Source of the DNA: Rivularia sp. MS3
GTDB lineage: Bacteria > Cyanobacteriota > Cyanobacteriia > Cyanobacteriales > Nostocaceae
Length of the DNA: 64,000 nt
NCBI GenBank assembly: GCA_019192545.1
Contig: JAHCMI010000024.1
Location: 1-64,000, forward strand
Direction of reading: 5' to 3'
The translations under genes and the position numbers were made by a program. Shown here piece by piece: positions 9,006 to 19,410 of the stretch (its first letter is position 1; the number at the start of each line of letters is the position of its first letter). Below the pieces are notes generated by a model. The model made no database searches. It was not told the origin of the DNA and worked only from the letters and a program-made list of their open reading frames with translations.

Positions 9006-11465
9006 ATGAAAGGGTTTGCATTTCTATCTGGATTGATAAGCGGTTTACTAACTTCGGTAATTGTTTTGCCAGCAGCGGCTCAGATAACTTCTGATGGTAC
9101 TACTAATACAAGAATTAATCAAAGCGGCAATAATTTTAATATTCTCGACGGTGTTCAAAAGGGAAATAATTTATTTCACAGTTTCAAAGAGTTTTCTATT
9201 AATAAAGGTGATGGGGTAGTTTTCAATAATTCTATCGATGTCATGAATATTATTAATCGAGTAACTGGTGGAAACATTTCTAATATCAATGGTTTAATTG
9301 AAGCTAAGGGGAATGCAAATTTATTTTTAATCAATCCAGCAGGACTTGTATTTGGTGAAGATGCTAGATTAAATATTGGTGGTTCGTTTCTAGCAACCAC
9401 AGCAGAAACTATTTTATTTAAAGATGGATTTGAATTTAGTGCTGTAAATGTTCGGGAGAAACCGTTATTAACTGTCAGCGTTCCCGTTGGTTTGCAAATG
9501 GGAATTAATCCAGGAGAAATTCGATTAAATGGAAACGGACATAATTTAATCAATGGCAACGCATTTTCACCAAGTAAAAACAATACAAATGAAAGTAATC
9601 TCAAAGTAGAGTCAGCAAATGTATTAGCGTTAATCGGAGGTAAAATTTCTCTAGATGGAAGTATAGTTACAGCAGAATCGGGAAATATAGAATTAGCGAG
9701 TATTAGAGAAGGTAAGGTTAATTTAAGTCAAACAAATCAGAAATTAATATTTGATTATACAGAAGTTTCTCAATTAAGTAATATTGAATTATTCCAAAAA
9801 TCTTTAATTAATACTAACGGTATAAAGCCTGGTTCAATTCAGATTATAGGTGAAAATCTAACTGTTAATGATGGTTCAATTATATTAATTCAGAATCTAG
9901 GGTTAGATACCTCGGGAAATATCAATATCAATGTTGCTAATTCATTAAACATCAATGGTTCAAGCCTAGACGGAAGTAGTTTTAGTAGTTTGTTAATGGA
10001 GACATTCTCTGATAGCAATAGTGGAGATATTAATCTCAAAGGTAAAAATTTAATCCTCAAAGATGGTGCAATTATTTCTAATAATAGTTATAGCTCGGGT
10101 AATAGTGGGAGTATAGATTTAGATTTTTCTGACTCTGTATTAATGACAGGTTTTTCACCAATTATATTCAAAGCTAACACTATTACTACTGTTACTTTTG
10201 CTTCCGGAAATACGGGTAATATCAATTTATCTACAACAAAAATAAATATGTCAGACGGTAGTTTTCTTGGCCCTGTTACTTTTGGAGACGGTAATAGTGG
10301 AGATATTACGGTTAATTCTAGCGATTCAATCGAATTAGTTGGAATTTCTCCTGCTTCTATCAATAGTGCTATCAGTACTAGTACTTTCGGTACTGGGAAT
10401 GCCGGTGAGTTAACTGTTAATACGCAAAAATTAACCGTTAAAAATGGAGCTAGAATTGATTCTTCTGCCGTTGTTAACGGTAACTCTGGTAGCGTAACTG
10501 TCAATGCTTCTGAGTTTGTAGAAGTTAGCGGTGTAGCAGCAGATGCAAGAATTCCTAGTTCAATTAATTCTTCTGCCAATATTTTGGATGAACCTGTACG
10601 AAAAATGCTTGGATTACCAGACAAACCCTTTGGTGATTCTGGAAATGTGACTATCAATACACCTGATTTGACAGTTACAGATGGTGCTTTAGTTAGTGTT
10701 AGAAATCAAGGTTTTGGAAATGGAGGTATTTTAGAAATTCATGCAAACACGGTTAATCTCAACAATAAAGGAGGTATTACTGCTGCAACTGAATCCGGTA
10801 AAGGCGGTAATATCAATATTAGTTTGCAAGATTCTTTATTAATGCGTCGTGGTAGCTTTATCACTACAGAATCATTAGGTATTGGCAATGGTGGAAATAT
10901 TGATATTAATTCTCCAATCATTTATAGTTTTGAAAACAGCGATATTGTAGCTAACGCAGTCGAAGGAAACGGCGGTAATATTGAGATTAAAACTCAAGGC
11001 ATTTTTGGGTTAAATTTTCGCGATAAACTAACTTTAGGTTCGGACATTACAGCAAGTTCCGAATATGGTATCAACGGTACGGTAGAAATTAATAATTTTG
11101 GAATTGACCCTAGTTCTGGTTTAATCGACTTATCAGTCGAATTATCAGATTCATCGCAGCAAATTACTACGGGATGTTTAAATAAAGCTGGTAATAATTT
11201 TGTAGTGACTAGAAGAGGTGGCATACCACATAATCCTAGTAGGGTACTTAATATTAATAATCATTGGTTTGATATTCGCAATTTATCAAGTTCTCGCAGA
11301 CAAAATTTAAATATAGGTGAAATTACAGCAATAATTAATACAGCAGTCATTGTAGAAGCAACTGGTTTTAGACGTAATCAGAAAGGAGAAATTGAACTTA
11401 TTGCTTCTACAAATAAACCTCTTTCAATTAATCCAACTTCTGACTGTAATGGAATGAATACGTAA
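9006..11465 (+). CDS. TPS-type exoprotein (filamentous haemagglutinin N-terminal domain), copy 1
   Basis: Secreted protein of 819 residues. A signal peptide (residues 1-25, ending PAAAQ) is followed by the TPS domain that drives two-partner secretion, seen as NRVTGGNISNINGLI, LFLINPAGLVFGEDA and GGSFLATTAE. The middle is made of short repeated beta strands rich in G, N, S and T (SGDINLKG, SGNVTINT and similar), the pattern of a right-handed beta helix. The C-terminal module has a cysteine in TTGCLNKAG, RRGGIPHNPS, VIVEATGF and a last cysteine near the end, a cap common in cyanobacterial S-layer-like TPS proteins. It should cross the outer membrane through a TpsB porin, but none lies in this window. 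Copies 2 and 3 follow after 81 and 83 bases. Ligand or adhesion target is unknown. Confidence 0.9.
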   Translation: MKGFAFLSGLISGLLTSVIVLPAAAQITSDGTTNTRINQSGNNFNILDGVQKGNNLFHSFKEFSINKGDGVVFNNSIDVMNIINRVTGGNISNINGLIEAKGNANLFLINPAGLVFGEDARLNIGGSFLATTAETILFKDGFEFSAVNVREKPLLTVSVPVGLQMGINPGEIRLNGNGHNLINGNAFSPSKNNTNESNLKVESANVLALIGGKISLDGSIVTAESGNIELASIREGKVNLSQTNQKLIFDYTEVSQLSNIELFQKSLINTNGIKPGSIQIIGENLTVNDGSIILIQNLGLDTSGNININVANSLNINGSSLDGSSFSSLLMETFSDSNSGDINLKGKNLILKDGAIISNNSYSSGNSGSIDLDFSDSVLMTGFSPIIFKANTITTVTFASGNTGNINLSTTKINMSDGSFLGPVTFGDGNSGDITVNSSDSIELVGISPASINSAISTSTFGTGNAGELTVNTQKLTVKNGARIDSSAVVNGNSGSVTVNASEFVEVSGVAADARIPSSINSSANILDEPVRKMLGLPDKPFGDSGNVTINTPDLTVTDGALVSVRNQGFGNGGILEIHANTVNLNNKGGITAATESGKGGNINISLQDSLLMRRGSFITTESLGIGNGGNIDINSPIIYSFENSDIVANAVEGNGGNIEIKTQGIFGLNFRDKLTLGSDITASSEYGINGTVEINNFGIDPSSGLIDLSVELSDSSQQITTGCLNKAGNNFVVTRRGGIPHNPSRVLNINNHWFDIRNLSSSRRQNLNIGEITAIINTAVIVEATGFRRNQKGEIELIASTNKPLSINPTSDCNGMNT

Positions 11466-11506
11466 TAACACTGCGATAAAAATGTATGTTAGATATCCTT
11501 ATAAAT

Positions 11507-11519
11507 AGGGAACTATAAA
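11507..11519 (+). promoter_or_regulatory. Motif AGGGAACTATAAA before TPS gene 2
   Basis: Second copy of the conserved leader motif, 27 bases from the ATG at 11547. Its presence in an 81-base gap suggests that the gene can be transcribed independently of its upstream neighbour. Confidence 0.45.
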
Positions 11520-11546
11520 TCCAGAGAATAAAAATATTTTTATACC

Positions 11547-14009
11547 ATGAAAGGGATTGCATTTCTATCTGGATTTATCACTTTTTTTCTAATTTCAGGA
11601 ATCATTCTACCGGCTTCTTCTCAAGTAACATCTGATGGTACTACTGATACAAAAATTAATAAAAGCGGTAATAATTTCAATATTCTCAACGGTATCCCAA
11701 AAGAGAATAATTTATTTCACAGCTTCAAAGAATTTTCTATTCCCAAAGGTGGTTCGGCAACTTTCGAGAACTCTGCCAACGTAGTAAATATTATTAATCG
11801 GGTAACTGGTGGAAATATATCTAATATTGATGGGTTAATTAAGGCTCAGGGAAGTGCGAATCTATTTTTAATTAATCCGGCGGGAATTGTATTTGGGGAA
11901 AATGCTTCTTTAGATATTGGTGGTTCTTTTCTTGGCAGTACCGCAGAAAGTATATTATTTGAGGATGGGTTTGAATTTAGCGCTGTTAATCCTCAAAATC
12001 AACCATTATTAACTATCAGCGTTCCCGTTGGTTTGCAGATGGGGATAAATCCGGGAGATATTCAAGTAAATGGAAACGGACAATTCATCATCGACAATCA
12101 AGATTTAACATTTTTGTCTCCCGCTGTTCAATTACCCGCTTTAGCTAACCTAGAAGTTACTTCGGGAAAAACTTTAGCGCTAATTGGTGGAAATGTAACG
12201 TTGAAAGGAAGTTCCCTTAGAGCTAATCAAGGTCGAATTGAACTAGGAGGAGCAAACAACGGTATCGTAGATTTGCAACCGAGTTTAACTGGTTGGAATT
12301 TGGATTATACAGAAGTATCTACCGATAAAGATATTAGTCTCGAATCGCAGTCTGCTATTGATGTAAGTGGTTTGACAAGTCAAGGTATTCAGTTAGTCGG
12401 AAGACAAGTCAAACTTAAAGATGGTTCCATAGCATTAATGCAGGTTTTTGGTACAGCACCCACATCTGGGATAACGGTAAAAGCAAAAGAATTGGTGGAA
12501 GTCACCGGTACAAACTCCACATCGCTAATCCCTAGCAGTATTACAATTGAAAATCTTGGCTTTGGTACAACAGGAGACTTGGTAATCTACTCTGCTAATT
12601 TAGCTATACGAGAAGGGGGTGGAATTGGCTCGTCTGTGTTTGGTTCTAATGTAGGAGCTAATGTTGATTTAAATATTTATGATGAGGTAATTGTTAGCGG
12701 AAGTTCCCCAATAAATAGCTTTCGTTTCAGTCGTTTGGGTTCGCAAACTCTTGGTACGGGAAACGGAGGAAATGTAAATCTCTCAACTCGAAAATTAACT
12801 GTAGAAAATGGAGCTAATATTGGCTCAGTTGCATTATTTGGTACGGGTACCGGTGGTGATGTAATTATTAATAATGCTGAATCTATAGAAGTTATAGGAG
12901 AAGGATTGCATTTCTCGTCATCGATAAATACTTCTACTTTGAGTCAAGGAAATGCAGGTCGTCTTGCTATCAATACAGCTAAATTAACTTTGAGAAATGG
13001 TGGTGATATTGATTCAACTACTCTTTCTGCTGGTAATGCTGGAGAAATAAAAATTAATGCGACTGAGTTTATCAAAGTCACAACTCCCGATACTGATAGT
13101 AACATTCGTTCGGCTGGTTTTGACAATAGTCTGTTGATAAAGGCTTTGGGTTTACCTCAGATTCTATCTGGAAATGGAGGAACAATTGGTATTAATACTC
13201 CAAGCTTAGAATTAACGGGAAACACTTCAGTTTCAGTCGCTAATGATGGAACGGGAATTGCTGGAAACTTAGAAATTAATACAGATACGATTTTTCTTTC
13301 CGATAATGCTGCAATAGAAGCTTCTACTGCTTCTGGTAAAGGTGGTAATATTACATTAAACGTGTCGGATTTCGTTGTTCTCCGCAACGGTAGTAAAATT
13401 TCAGCAACTGCTGGGGGAACTGGAAATGGAGGAAGTCTTGATATTCAAGCTCCGTTTATTGTTAGTGTTCCTCAAGAAAATAGCGATATAACTGCAAACG
13501 CCAAGATTGGTAACGGTGGTAATATTCAAATTAAGACTAAAGGTATCTTTGGTTTACAATATCGTGATAATTTGACTGAAGAAAGCGATATTACAGCAAG
13601 TTCGGAATTTGGTATTAACGGTACGGTAGAAATCAATAATTTAGGTATTGACCCCAGTTCTGGTTTAATAGAATTACCTGTAAAGTTATCGGATTCATCT
13701 CAGCAAATTAGTACGGGATGTTTAAGTACAACTGATAGCAATTTTATAGTTACTGGAAGAGGTGGAATACCACGAAATCCAAATCATTATTTAATATCAA
13801 ATCAAAGCTGGTTTGATACAAGTAATTTATCTTTATCTCATAGAACTACTAATGATACGACTGCAACTGTAAATATTTCAACTCAATCAGCGATTATCGA
13901 AGCAACTGGTTTTATCCGCAATCAAGACGGAGAAATTGAACTTGTCGCAGCTGAAAATAAACCTGTTTTAATTAGTCAAACTTCTGATTGCAGTGGGAAT
14001 AATACGTAA
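11547..14009 (+). CDS. TPS-type exoprotein, copy 2
   Basis: Secreted protein of 820 residues and a close paralogue of its neighbours. The signal peptide (MKGIAFLSGF..., ending PASSQ) and TPS domain (VNIINRVTGGNISNIDGLI, LFLINPAGIVFGENA, GGSFLGSTAE) are the most similar parts; the beta-helical middle has diverged. The C-terminal cap is kept (STGCLSTTDSN, GRGGIPRNPN, AIIEATGFIRNQDGE, final DCSGNNT), with both cysteines. Export through an unlinked TpsB and a role at the cell surface or in the sheath are inferred from the family. Confidence 0.9.
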   Translation: MKGIAFLSGFITFFLISGIILPASSQVTSDGTTDTKINKSGNNFNILNGIPKENNLFHSFKEFSIPKGGSATFENSANVVNIINRVTGGNISNIDGLIKAQGSANLFLINPAGIVFGENASLDIGGSFLGSTAESILFEDGFEFSAVNPQNQPLLTISVPVGLQMGINPGDIQVNGNGQFIIDNQDLTFLSPAVQLPALANLEVTSGKTLALIGGNVTLKGSSLRANQGRIELGGANNGIVDLQPSLTGWNLDYTEVSTDKDISLESQSAIDVSGLTSQGIQLVGRQVKLKDGSIALMQVFGTAPTSGITVKAKELVEVTGTNSTSLIPSSITIENLGFGTTGDLVIYSANLAIREGGGIGSSVFGSNVGANVDLNIYDEVIVSGSSPINSFRFSRLGSQTLGTGNGGNVNLSTRKLTVENGANIGSVALFGTGTGGDVIINNAESIEVIGEGLHFSSSINTSTLSQGNAGRLAINTAKLTLRNGGDIDSTTLSAGNAGEIKINATEFIKVTTPDTDSNIRSAGFDNSLLIKALGLPQILSGNGGTIGINTPSLELTGNTSVSVANDGTGIAGNLEINTDTIFLSDNAAIEASTASGKGGNITLNVSDFVVLRNGSKISATAGGTGNGGSLDIQAPFIVSVPQENSDITANAKIGNGGNIQIKTKGIFGLQYRDNLTEESDITASSEFGINGTVEINNLGIDPSSGLIELPVKLSDSSQQISTGCLSTTDSNFIVTGRGGIPRNPNHYLISNQSWFDTSNLSLSHRTTNDTTATVNISTQSAIIEATGFIRNQDGEIELVAAENKPVLISQTSDCSGNNT

Positions 14010-14052
14010 TTTTACGATATTTATGAGATTTTGTAAGTTAAAAGTACAAATT

Positions 14053-14065
14053 AGGGAATTATAAA
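14053..14065 (+). promoter_or_regulatory. Motif AGGGAATTATAAA before TPS gene 3
   Basis: Third copy, identical to the first, again 27 bases before the ATG (14093). Confidence 0.45.
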
Positions 14066-14092
14066 TTCGTAAAATGAAATAGATTTAATGCG

Positions 14093-16540
14093 ATGAAAGG
14101 GTTTGCATTTTTGCCAAGATTTATTACTTGTTTATTAGTTTCAGTATTTTACTCACCAGCTTCTGCTCAAGTAACTTCCGATAACACTACTAATACAGTT
14201 GTTAATCAAAGCAATAATAATTTCAATATTCTCAACGGTATTCAAAAGGGAAATAATTTATTTCACAGCTTCAAAGAATTTTCTATTCCTACAGGTGGTT
14301 CGGCTACTTTCAGTAATTCTACTGATGTCGTAAATATTATTAATCGGGTAACTGGTGGAAATATATCTAATATTGACGGGTTAATTAAAGCTCAGGGAAA
14401 TGCAAATCTATTTTTAATTAATCCTGCGGGAATTGTATTTGGTGAAAATGCCAGATTAGATATTGGTGGTTCGTTTTTAGCTACTACAGCCGAAAGCATT
14501 TTATTTGAAGATGGGTTTAACTATAGCGCTATAGATTCGCAACAAACACCATTGTTAACAATCAGCATTCCCGTTGGTTTACAGATGGGAGTGAATCCGG
14601 GAGCAATTGAAGTAAATGGAAACGGACATAATCTGAGTTTTTCAGCTAATGGCTTTTTCCCTCCTTTTACCCGCGAAGCAAATCCTCAAGCTTTGAGCGT
14701 AAAACCAGGTAAAACTATAGCTTTAGTTGGTGATGGTATTACCTCCACTGGTGGACAAATAATTGCAGAAGGGGGAAGAATTGAACTTGGAAGTGTTAGC
14801 GGTGGTGAAGTTAAGCTAAATTCAATTTCTACAGGTTTTGAACTTGACTACAGCAAAGCATCGGGTTTTCAAGATATTCAATTGAATAACAAAGCTTCTT
14901 TGGATGCTAGCGAATCCGATATCAATGGTGGAATTCATGTTTCGGGAAGACGAATTAATGTAACGGATGGTTCGGTGGCATTGGTTCAAAATTCAATATC
15001 TGCAATGACGGGAGGTAATATTACCGCTAACGCTTCAGAATTGCTTAAGTTTACCGGTACAACCATAGATGGAAAAATTCGTAGTAGTTTAACCAATGAA
15101 ACAATCACATCCGGTAACAGCGGAAAAATTATAATTTCTACTAAAGATTTGATTTTTTCAGATGGGGGACAAATTATTACCAGAACTTATGATAAGGGAA
15201 ATTCCGGTGATATAAATATAAATGCTTCGGAATCGGTACAGGTTATTGGTTCTGCTGCTTTAAATCCTCGTTTTCTGAGCAGTATTTTCGTGAATGTTAA
15301 TGGTGGTGCTACGGGTAATGGAGGGAAACTAACTATTTCCACAAAGCAGTTCACTGCTTCAGATGGAGGACTTATATCGACAGCATCATATGGTTCGGGT
15401 GCGGGAGGCAATCTAACTGTAAATGCCGATACTGTTGATATCAGCGGTACAGATGCAGTTTTTAACGGCTCAACCGATTTAAGGGTAGGTAGTTTTAGAG
15501 GAGGAGACGGAGGTACTTTAAATATTAATACCCGAAAATTAACAGTGCGAGATGGTGCCAGAATCAATGGAACAACAGTTGGAGAAGGAAATGCTGGCAG
15601 CATAACAATTAATGCCAGCGAAATTGTTGATGTTAAGAACGGTACCATTACCTCATCCGCGACTTCTCCCGATTTGCGTAGCGTTCTCAATGGTTTTGAT
15701 ACAGACTCAACGGGAAAAGCAGGAAGCATAAATATTAACACTAATCGCTTGATTGTCCGAGATGAAAGTTCTATATCCGTTGCTAATAATGGCCCTACTG
15801 ATGCAGGAGAGTTGAGGATAAATGCTAATAGTCTCTTGGTTGATAATCAAGCAATTCTTTCTGCTATGACTAAGTTGGGTAAAGGTGGAAATATTGCTTT
15901 AAATTTAAAAGAATCTTTGATATTACGTAACAACAGTTTGATTGATACGGAAGCAATGGCAACGGGTAATGGTGGCAATATCACTATTTATTCTCCTATC
16001 ATCTTAGGTTTAGAAAACAGCGATATTATTGCCAATGCTGTAGAAGGAAACGGTGGAAATATTGATATTACAACTCAAGGAATTTTCGGCTTAGAATTTC
16101 GCGACTCACTTACCGAAGAAAGTGACATTACAGCAAGTTCAGAATTTGGTGTCAGCGGCAAGGTAAACATTAATAATATTAGCCTCGATTCTAATACTGG
16201 TTTAGTAGAATTACCTATAGCATTAGCAGATTCATCACAGAAAATAGCATCCACATGTGCCGCTAAGACTGGTAATAATTTTGTCGCAACTGGAAGAGGT
16301 GGAATCGCAAAAAACCCTAACGAACAGATTGATATAAATAATGTTTGGTCGGATATTCGCGATTTATCAGCATATCGCAAACGCAGTCATAATTCTAAAA
16401 TTGCGACGATTTTAAATAAACCAGTAATTGTAGAAGCTACTGATTTTATACGTAATCAAGATGGAGAAATTGAGCTTGTTGCAACTTCCAATAAGTCTTT
16501 GAATCAGCAAGCTGTTAATTGTAATACGTTAAATACGTAA
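14093..16540 (+). CDS. TPS-type exoprotein, copy 3
   Basis: Secreted protein of 815 residues. It has a signal peptide (ending PASAQ), a TPS domain nearly the same as copy 2 (NRVTGGNISNIDGLIKAQG, LFLINPAGIVFGENA) and its own set of beta-helix repeats with several GSGAGGNLTVNA-like turns. The cap has STCAAKTGNN, GRGGIAKNPN and VIVEATDFIRNQDGE, where the usual G of EATGF is D. The shared ends with a diverged middle suggest tandem duplication followed by diversification of the exposed region. The next gene downstream encodes the TPR-CHAT protein. Confidence 0.9.
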   Translation: MKGFAFLPRFITCLLVSVFYSPASAQVTSDNTTNTVVNQSNNNFNILNGIQKGNNLFHSFKEFSIPTGGSATFSNSTDVVNIINRVTGGNISNIDGLIKAQGNANLFLINPAGIVFGENARLDIGGSFLATTAESILFEDGFNYSAIDSQQTPLLTISIPVGLQMGVNPGAIEVNGNGHNLSFSANGFFPPFTREANPQALSVKPGKTIALVGDGITSTGGQIIAEGGRIELGSVSGGEVKLNSISTGFELDYSKASGFQDIQLNNKASLDASESDINGGIHVSGRRINVTDGSVALVQNSISAMTGGNITANASELLKFTGTTIDGKIRSSLTNETITSGNSGKIIISTKDLIFSDGGQIITRTYDKGNSGDININASESVQVIGSAALNPRFLSSIFVNVNGGATGNGGKLTISTKQFTASDGGLISTASYGSGAGGNLTVNADTVDISGTDAVFNGSTDLRVGSFRGGDGGTLNINTRKLTVRDGARINGTTVGEGNAGSITINASEIVDVKNGTITSSATSPDLRSVLNGFDTDSTGKAGSININTNRLIVRDESSISVANNGPTDAGELRINANSLLVDNQAILSAMTKLGKGGNIALNLKESLILRNNSLIDTEAMATGNGGNITIYSPIILGLENSDIIANAVEGNGGNIDITTQGIFGLEFRDSLTEESDITASSEFGVSGKVNINNISLDSNTGLVELPIALADSSQKIASTCAAKTGNNFVATGRGGIAKNPNEQIDINNVWSDIRDLSAYRKRSHNSKIATILNKPVIVEATDFIRNQDGEIELVATSNKSLNQQAVNCNTLNT

Positions 16541-16755
16541 AAATACTGTATTTCAAAGATTTTGTTATTACTTTAAAAATAATGGGAACCATAACTTCAG
16601 TAAATAAAGTTCTCGTTAAAAATTTACATATAGCCGTTTTCAGTTGGAAGAAGTCAACATTAACCTTACTCAACCTCACTTTTTCCGCTCTGCAACGTTT
16701 TGGAGATGGGTAAGGTTAATTAGTGATTCTCTAAATAGTTATCAAAATAATTAAA

Positions 16756-19332
16756 ATGATTTATCTTTTTCAAAAACGTCGCTGGCTGTATATCAGTCTT
16801 AGCTTTTTAAGTTTGTTTGCAGTTGTAATCCTACCTTTGTTTTGGAGCATTAATCCTGCAACTGCTTCTTTGAAAAAATCTTCAACTATAGCTATTGAAA
16901 AAGCGGATTTAAATGTAAGTTTGTTAAATCAAGGCAGAGAACTGTATCGTCAAGGACGTTTTGCAGAAGCTGCCAATGTTTGGCAGACGGGAGCTAAGCA
17001 ATATCAAATACAAAATGATACTTTAAACCAAGCTTTAAGTTTAAGTTATCTTTCTCTGGCTCAACAGGAGTTACAGCAGCTAGATAATTCCCAAAAATCA
17101 GTCAGTAAAGCTTTAGAGCTATTAAAAACAGCTAAACCTACTCCCCACGCAATTATCTGGGCACAAGTATTAAACCAAAAAGCAGGTTTACAGCTACATA
17201 CCGGTAAAGCTAATGCAGCATTAGAAAGTTGGAAACAAGCACAGAAATATTACGAACAAGCCAAAGATAATGTCGGAAGTCTAGGTACTCAAATCAATCA
17301 GGCTCAAGCTTTGCAAAATATGGGGTTTTATCGCCGCTCTAGAAAACAGCTTGAAGCGATAAATAAAAAGTTGAAGGATATGCCAGATTCGCAAATCAAA
17401 GTAAGTGCTTTGCGGAGTCTTGGTGTAACTTTGCAGTCAATGGGAATTTCTAAAGAAAGCCAGGATGTTCTCATACAGGGTTATAAAATTGCTAAAAAAA
17501 TCAAAGCAGACAATCAAGTCAGCAGCATTTTGCAGACTTTGGGTAAAACTGCTGTAGATTTAGAAGATCCCGATGATGCTTTAGTCTTTTTTGAAGAAGC
17601 AGAAAAAGCAGCGAGCAATTCTCAAGATAAATTACAATCGCGTTTGAAGCAGTTTAAATTATTTGCCGATTACGGTGTTAATTCTCATGCAACTCCTTTA
17701 GCTCCTCAACTTTTTAGGCAACTCAACGAATTACCCCCAAGCCGTACATCTCTCTACAGCAGAATTAATTATATTGCCGCTTTGAATAAATTAGAGAATT
17801 CCAGTCAAATTGTACCTTTGAATAATTTGGGTGAAATGTTGGCAAAAACTGTGAAACAAGCCCGACAAATTGAAGATAAGCAGGCAGAAGCTTACGCTCT
17901 TAAGCAATGGGGTGAGTTTTACCGTTTTACCGGACAGTTTTCTGAAGCCGAAAAGCTAACTCAGCAGTCTTTGGATATTGCTCGTCAACTGCAATCGGAT
18001 GATATTATTGCTCAATCGGCTTGGGAATTAGGGCGCTTGCACAAACAGCGAAATCACAACAAAGAAGCGATCGCTAATTACACCGAAGCGGTAAATGCTC
18101 TCAAGGCAATTCGCACGGATTTAGTGGCGGTTAATTCAGACGTACAGTTTTCATTCCGCGAAAGTGTAGAGCCAGTTTATCGAGAATTGGTAGGTTTATT
18201 ACTCGAAGATAAACCGACTCAAAATAATCTTGTTCAAGCTAGAGATTTAATTGAATCTTTGCAAATTGCCGAGCTAGATAATTTTCTAAGAGAAGCTTGT
18301 TTGGATAAAGCCGAGCAAATTGACAAAATTGATGAATCGGCAACAGTAGTTTATCCGATTATTTTGAAAGAGGGTTTAGCAGTTATTTATTCTAAAGCCG
18401 GAGAGCAGCTATCTTACAGCATTATTAATAAATCTCAGTCAGAAATCGAACAAACTCTAAGGCAGCTATCGGGTGCTTTAAATCCAGTGTCTGACATCCG
18501 AAAACGCAATATTCTATCTCAACAAGTTTACGACTGGCTAATTACTCCGTTGGAAAATCAACCAAATCTCAAGGACACTAAAACTTTAGTATTTGTTTTA
18601 GATGGTTTACTGCGGAATATACCGATGTCAGCGCTTTATGACGGCGAACAATATTTAATTGAAAAGTATGCCGTCACCCTCTCGCCGGGATTGCAATTGA
18701 TGAAGGGAGCATCTTTAAAATCAAACAATATCAAAGCTGTTGTTGCCGGGATTAGCGAAGCTCGCTCTGGTTTTAGCTCGCTTCCAGGAGTAAAGTCTGA
18801 AGTCAAACAAATTTCTAGTCAGGTTAATTCTACTTCTACTTTGCTCAACGATAGTCTTACAGAAGCAACCCTTTCGACAAAAGTCAAAAATGGTTCTGCA
18901 AATGTAGTTCACCTCGCTACCCACGGACAATTTAGTTCTCGTTTGGACGATACTTTTTTACTTACTTGGGATGGACAAATTAATATCAAAGAACTTTCTG
19001 AATTATTGCGGAATCGACAAAGCAGACAGTCTAGAAATATCGATTTGTTAGTTTTAAGCGCTTGCGATACTGCCGCAGGAGACAATCGTGCCGTTTTGGG
19101 CTTAGCAGGCTTAGCAGTTAAATCCGGGGCACGCTCCACTGTCGCCTCTTTATGGCCGGTGAAAGATAAAGCTACAGTTGCCTTAATGAACAGCTTTTAC
19201 CAAAATCTGTTAAAACCAGGAACCACAAAAGCAGAAGCCCTCAGACAAGCTCAGATAGAAGTAATGAAAAATACAGACTTTAAAGAACCCTTTTTCTGGT
19301 CTGCATTCGTTTTAGTTGGCAATTGGCAATAG
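16756..19332 (+). CDS. TPR-CHAT caspase-like protein
   Basis: Protein of 858 residues. A hydrophobic N-terminal segment (WLYISLSFLSLFAVVILPLFW cut short here at residue 30 or so) acts as a signal or anchor, so the bulk is probably on the periplasmic side. Residues about 50-470 are tetratricopeptide-like helical repeats (LNQGRELYRQGRFAEAANVW and others). Residues about 560-858 form a CHAT domain with the expected His723 in LATHG and Cys770 in LSACDT, followed by AGLAVKSGARSTVASLW. CHAT proteins are caspase/separase relatives, and the dyad looks intact, so protease activity is possible. It lies 215 bases after three TPS genes. A role in processing or monitoring surface proteins is inference. 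Confidence 0.9.
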   Translation: MIYLFQKRRWLYISLSFLSLFAVVILPLFWSINPATASLKKSSTIAIEKADLNVSLLNQGRELYRQGRFAEAANVWQTGAKQYQIQNDTLNQALSLSYLSLAQQELQQLDNSQKSVSKALELLKTAKPTPHAIIWAQVLNQKAGLQLHTGKANAALESWKQAQKYYEQAKDNVGSLGTQINQAQALQNMGFYRRSRKQLEAINKKLKDMPDSQIKVSALRSLGVTLQSMGISKESQDVLIQGYKIAKKIKADNQVSSILQTLGKTAVDLEDPDDALVFFEEAEKAASNSQDKLQSRLKQFKLFADYGVNSHATPLAPQLFRQLNELPPSRTSLYSRINYIAALNKLENSSQIVPLNNLGEMLAKTVKQARQIEDKQAEAYALKQWGEFYRFTGQFSEAEKLTQQSLDIARQLQSDDIIAQSAWELGRLHKQRNHNKEAIANYTEAVNALKAIRTDLVAVNSDVQFSFRESVEPVYRELVGLLLEDKPTQNNLVQARDLIESLQIAELDNFLREACLDKAEQIDKIDESATVVYPIILKEGLAVIYSKAGEQLSYSIINKSQSEIEQTLRQLSGALNPVSDIRKRNILSQQVYDWLITPLENQPNLKDTKTLVFVLDGLLRNIPMSALYDGEQYLIEKYAVTLSPGLQLMKGASLKSNNIKAVVAGISEARSGFSSLPGVKSEVKQISSQVNSTSTLLNDSLTEATLSTKVKNGSANVVHLATHGQFSSRLDDTFLLTWDGQINIKELSELLRNRQSRQSRNIDLLVLSACDTAAGDNRAVLGLAGLAVKSGARSTVASLWPVKDKATVALMNSFYQNLLKPGTTKAEALRQAQIEVMKNTDFKEPFFWSAFVLVGNWQ

Positions 19333-19348
19333 TTAACAGATTAAATTA

Positions 19349-19376
19349 GAGGCACAATAGTCAATGCCTCTTTTTT
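19349..19376 (+). terminator. Rho-independent terminator after CHAT gene
   Basis: GAGGCA (19349-19354) and TGCCTC (19365-19370) form a 6-bp stem with a 10-base loop, directly followed by TTTTTT. It ends the exoprotein/CHAT transcription unit, 16 bases after the stop codon. Confidence 0.75.
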
Positions 19377-19381
19377 ACATT

Positions 19382-19410
19382 TTGTTTAAGCATTCCTATG
19401 CAATTATACT
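19382..19410 (+). promoter_or_regulatory. Promoter of the DUF928 gene
   Basis: TTGTTT (19382-19387), a 17-base spacer and TATACT (19405-19410) lie just after the terminator. The predicted leader is about 155 bases long and AT-rich. It separates this gene from the CHAT unit transcriptionally. Confidence 0.45.

Noticed and set aside
9176-16380. Long minus-strand frames opposite the three TPS genes
   Set aside because: They mirror the codon periodicity of the repeat-rich TPS genes, lack ribosome sites and family features, and overlap clear coding DNA.
9006-19332. TpsB transporter within the TPS cluster
   Set aside because: No POTRA or beta-barrel FhaC/ShlB-like gene was found in or near the cluster within the window.
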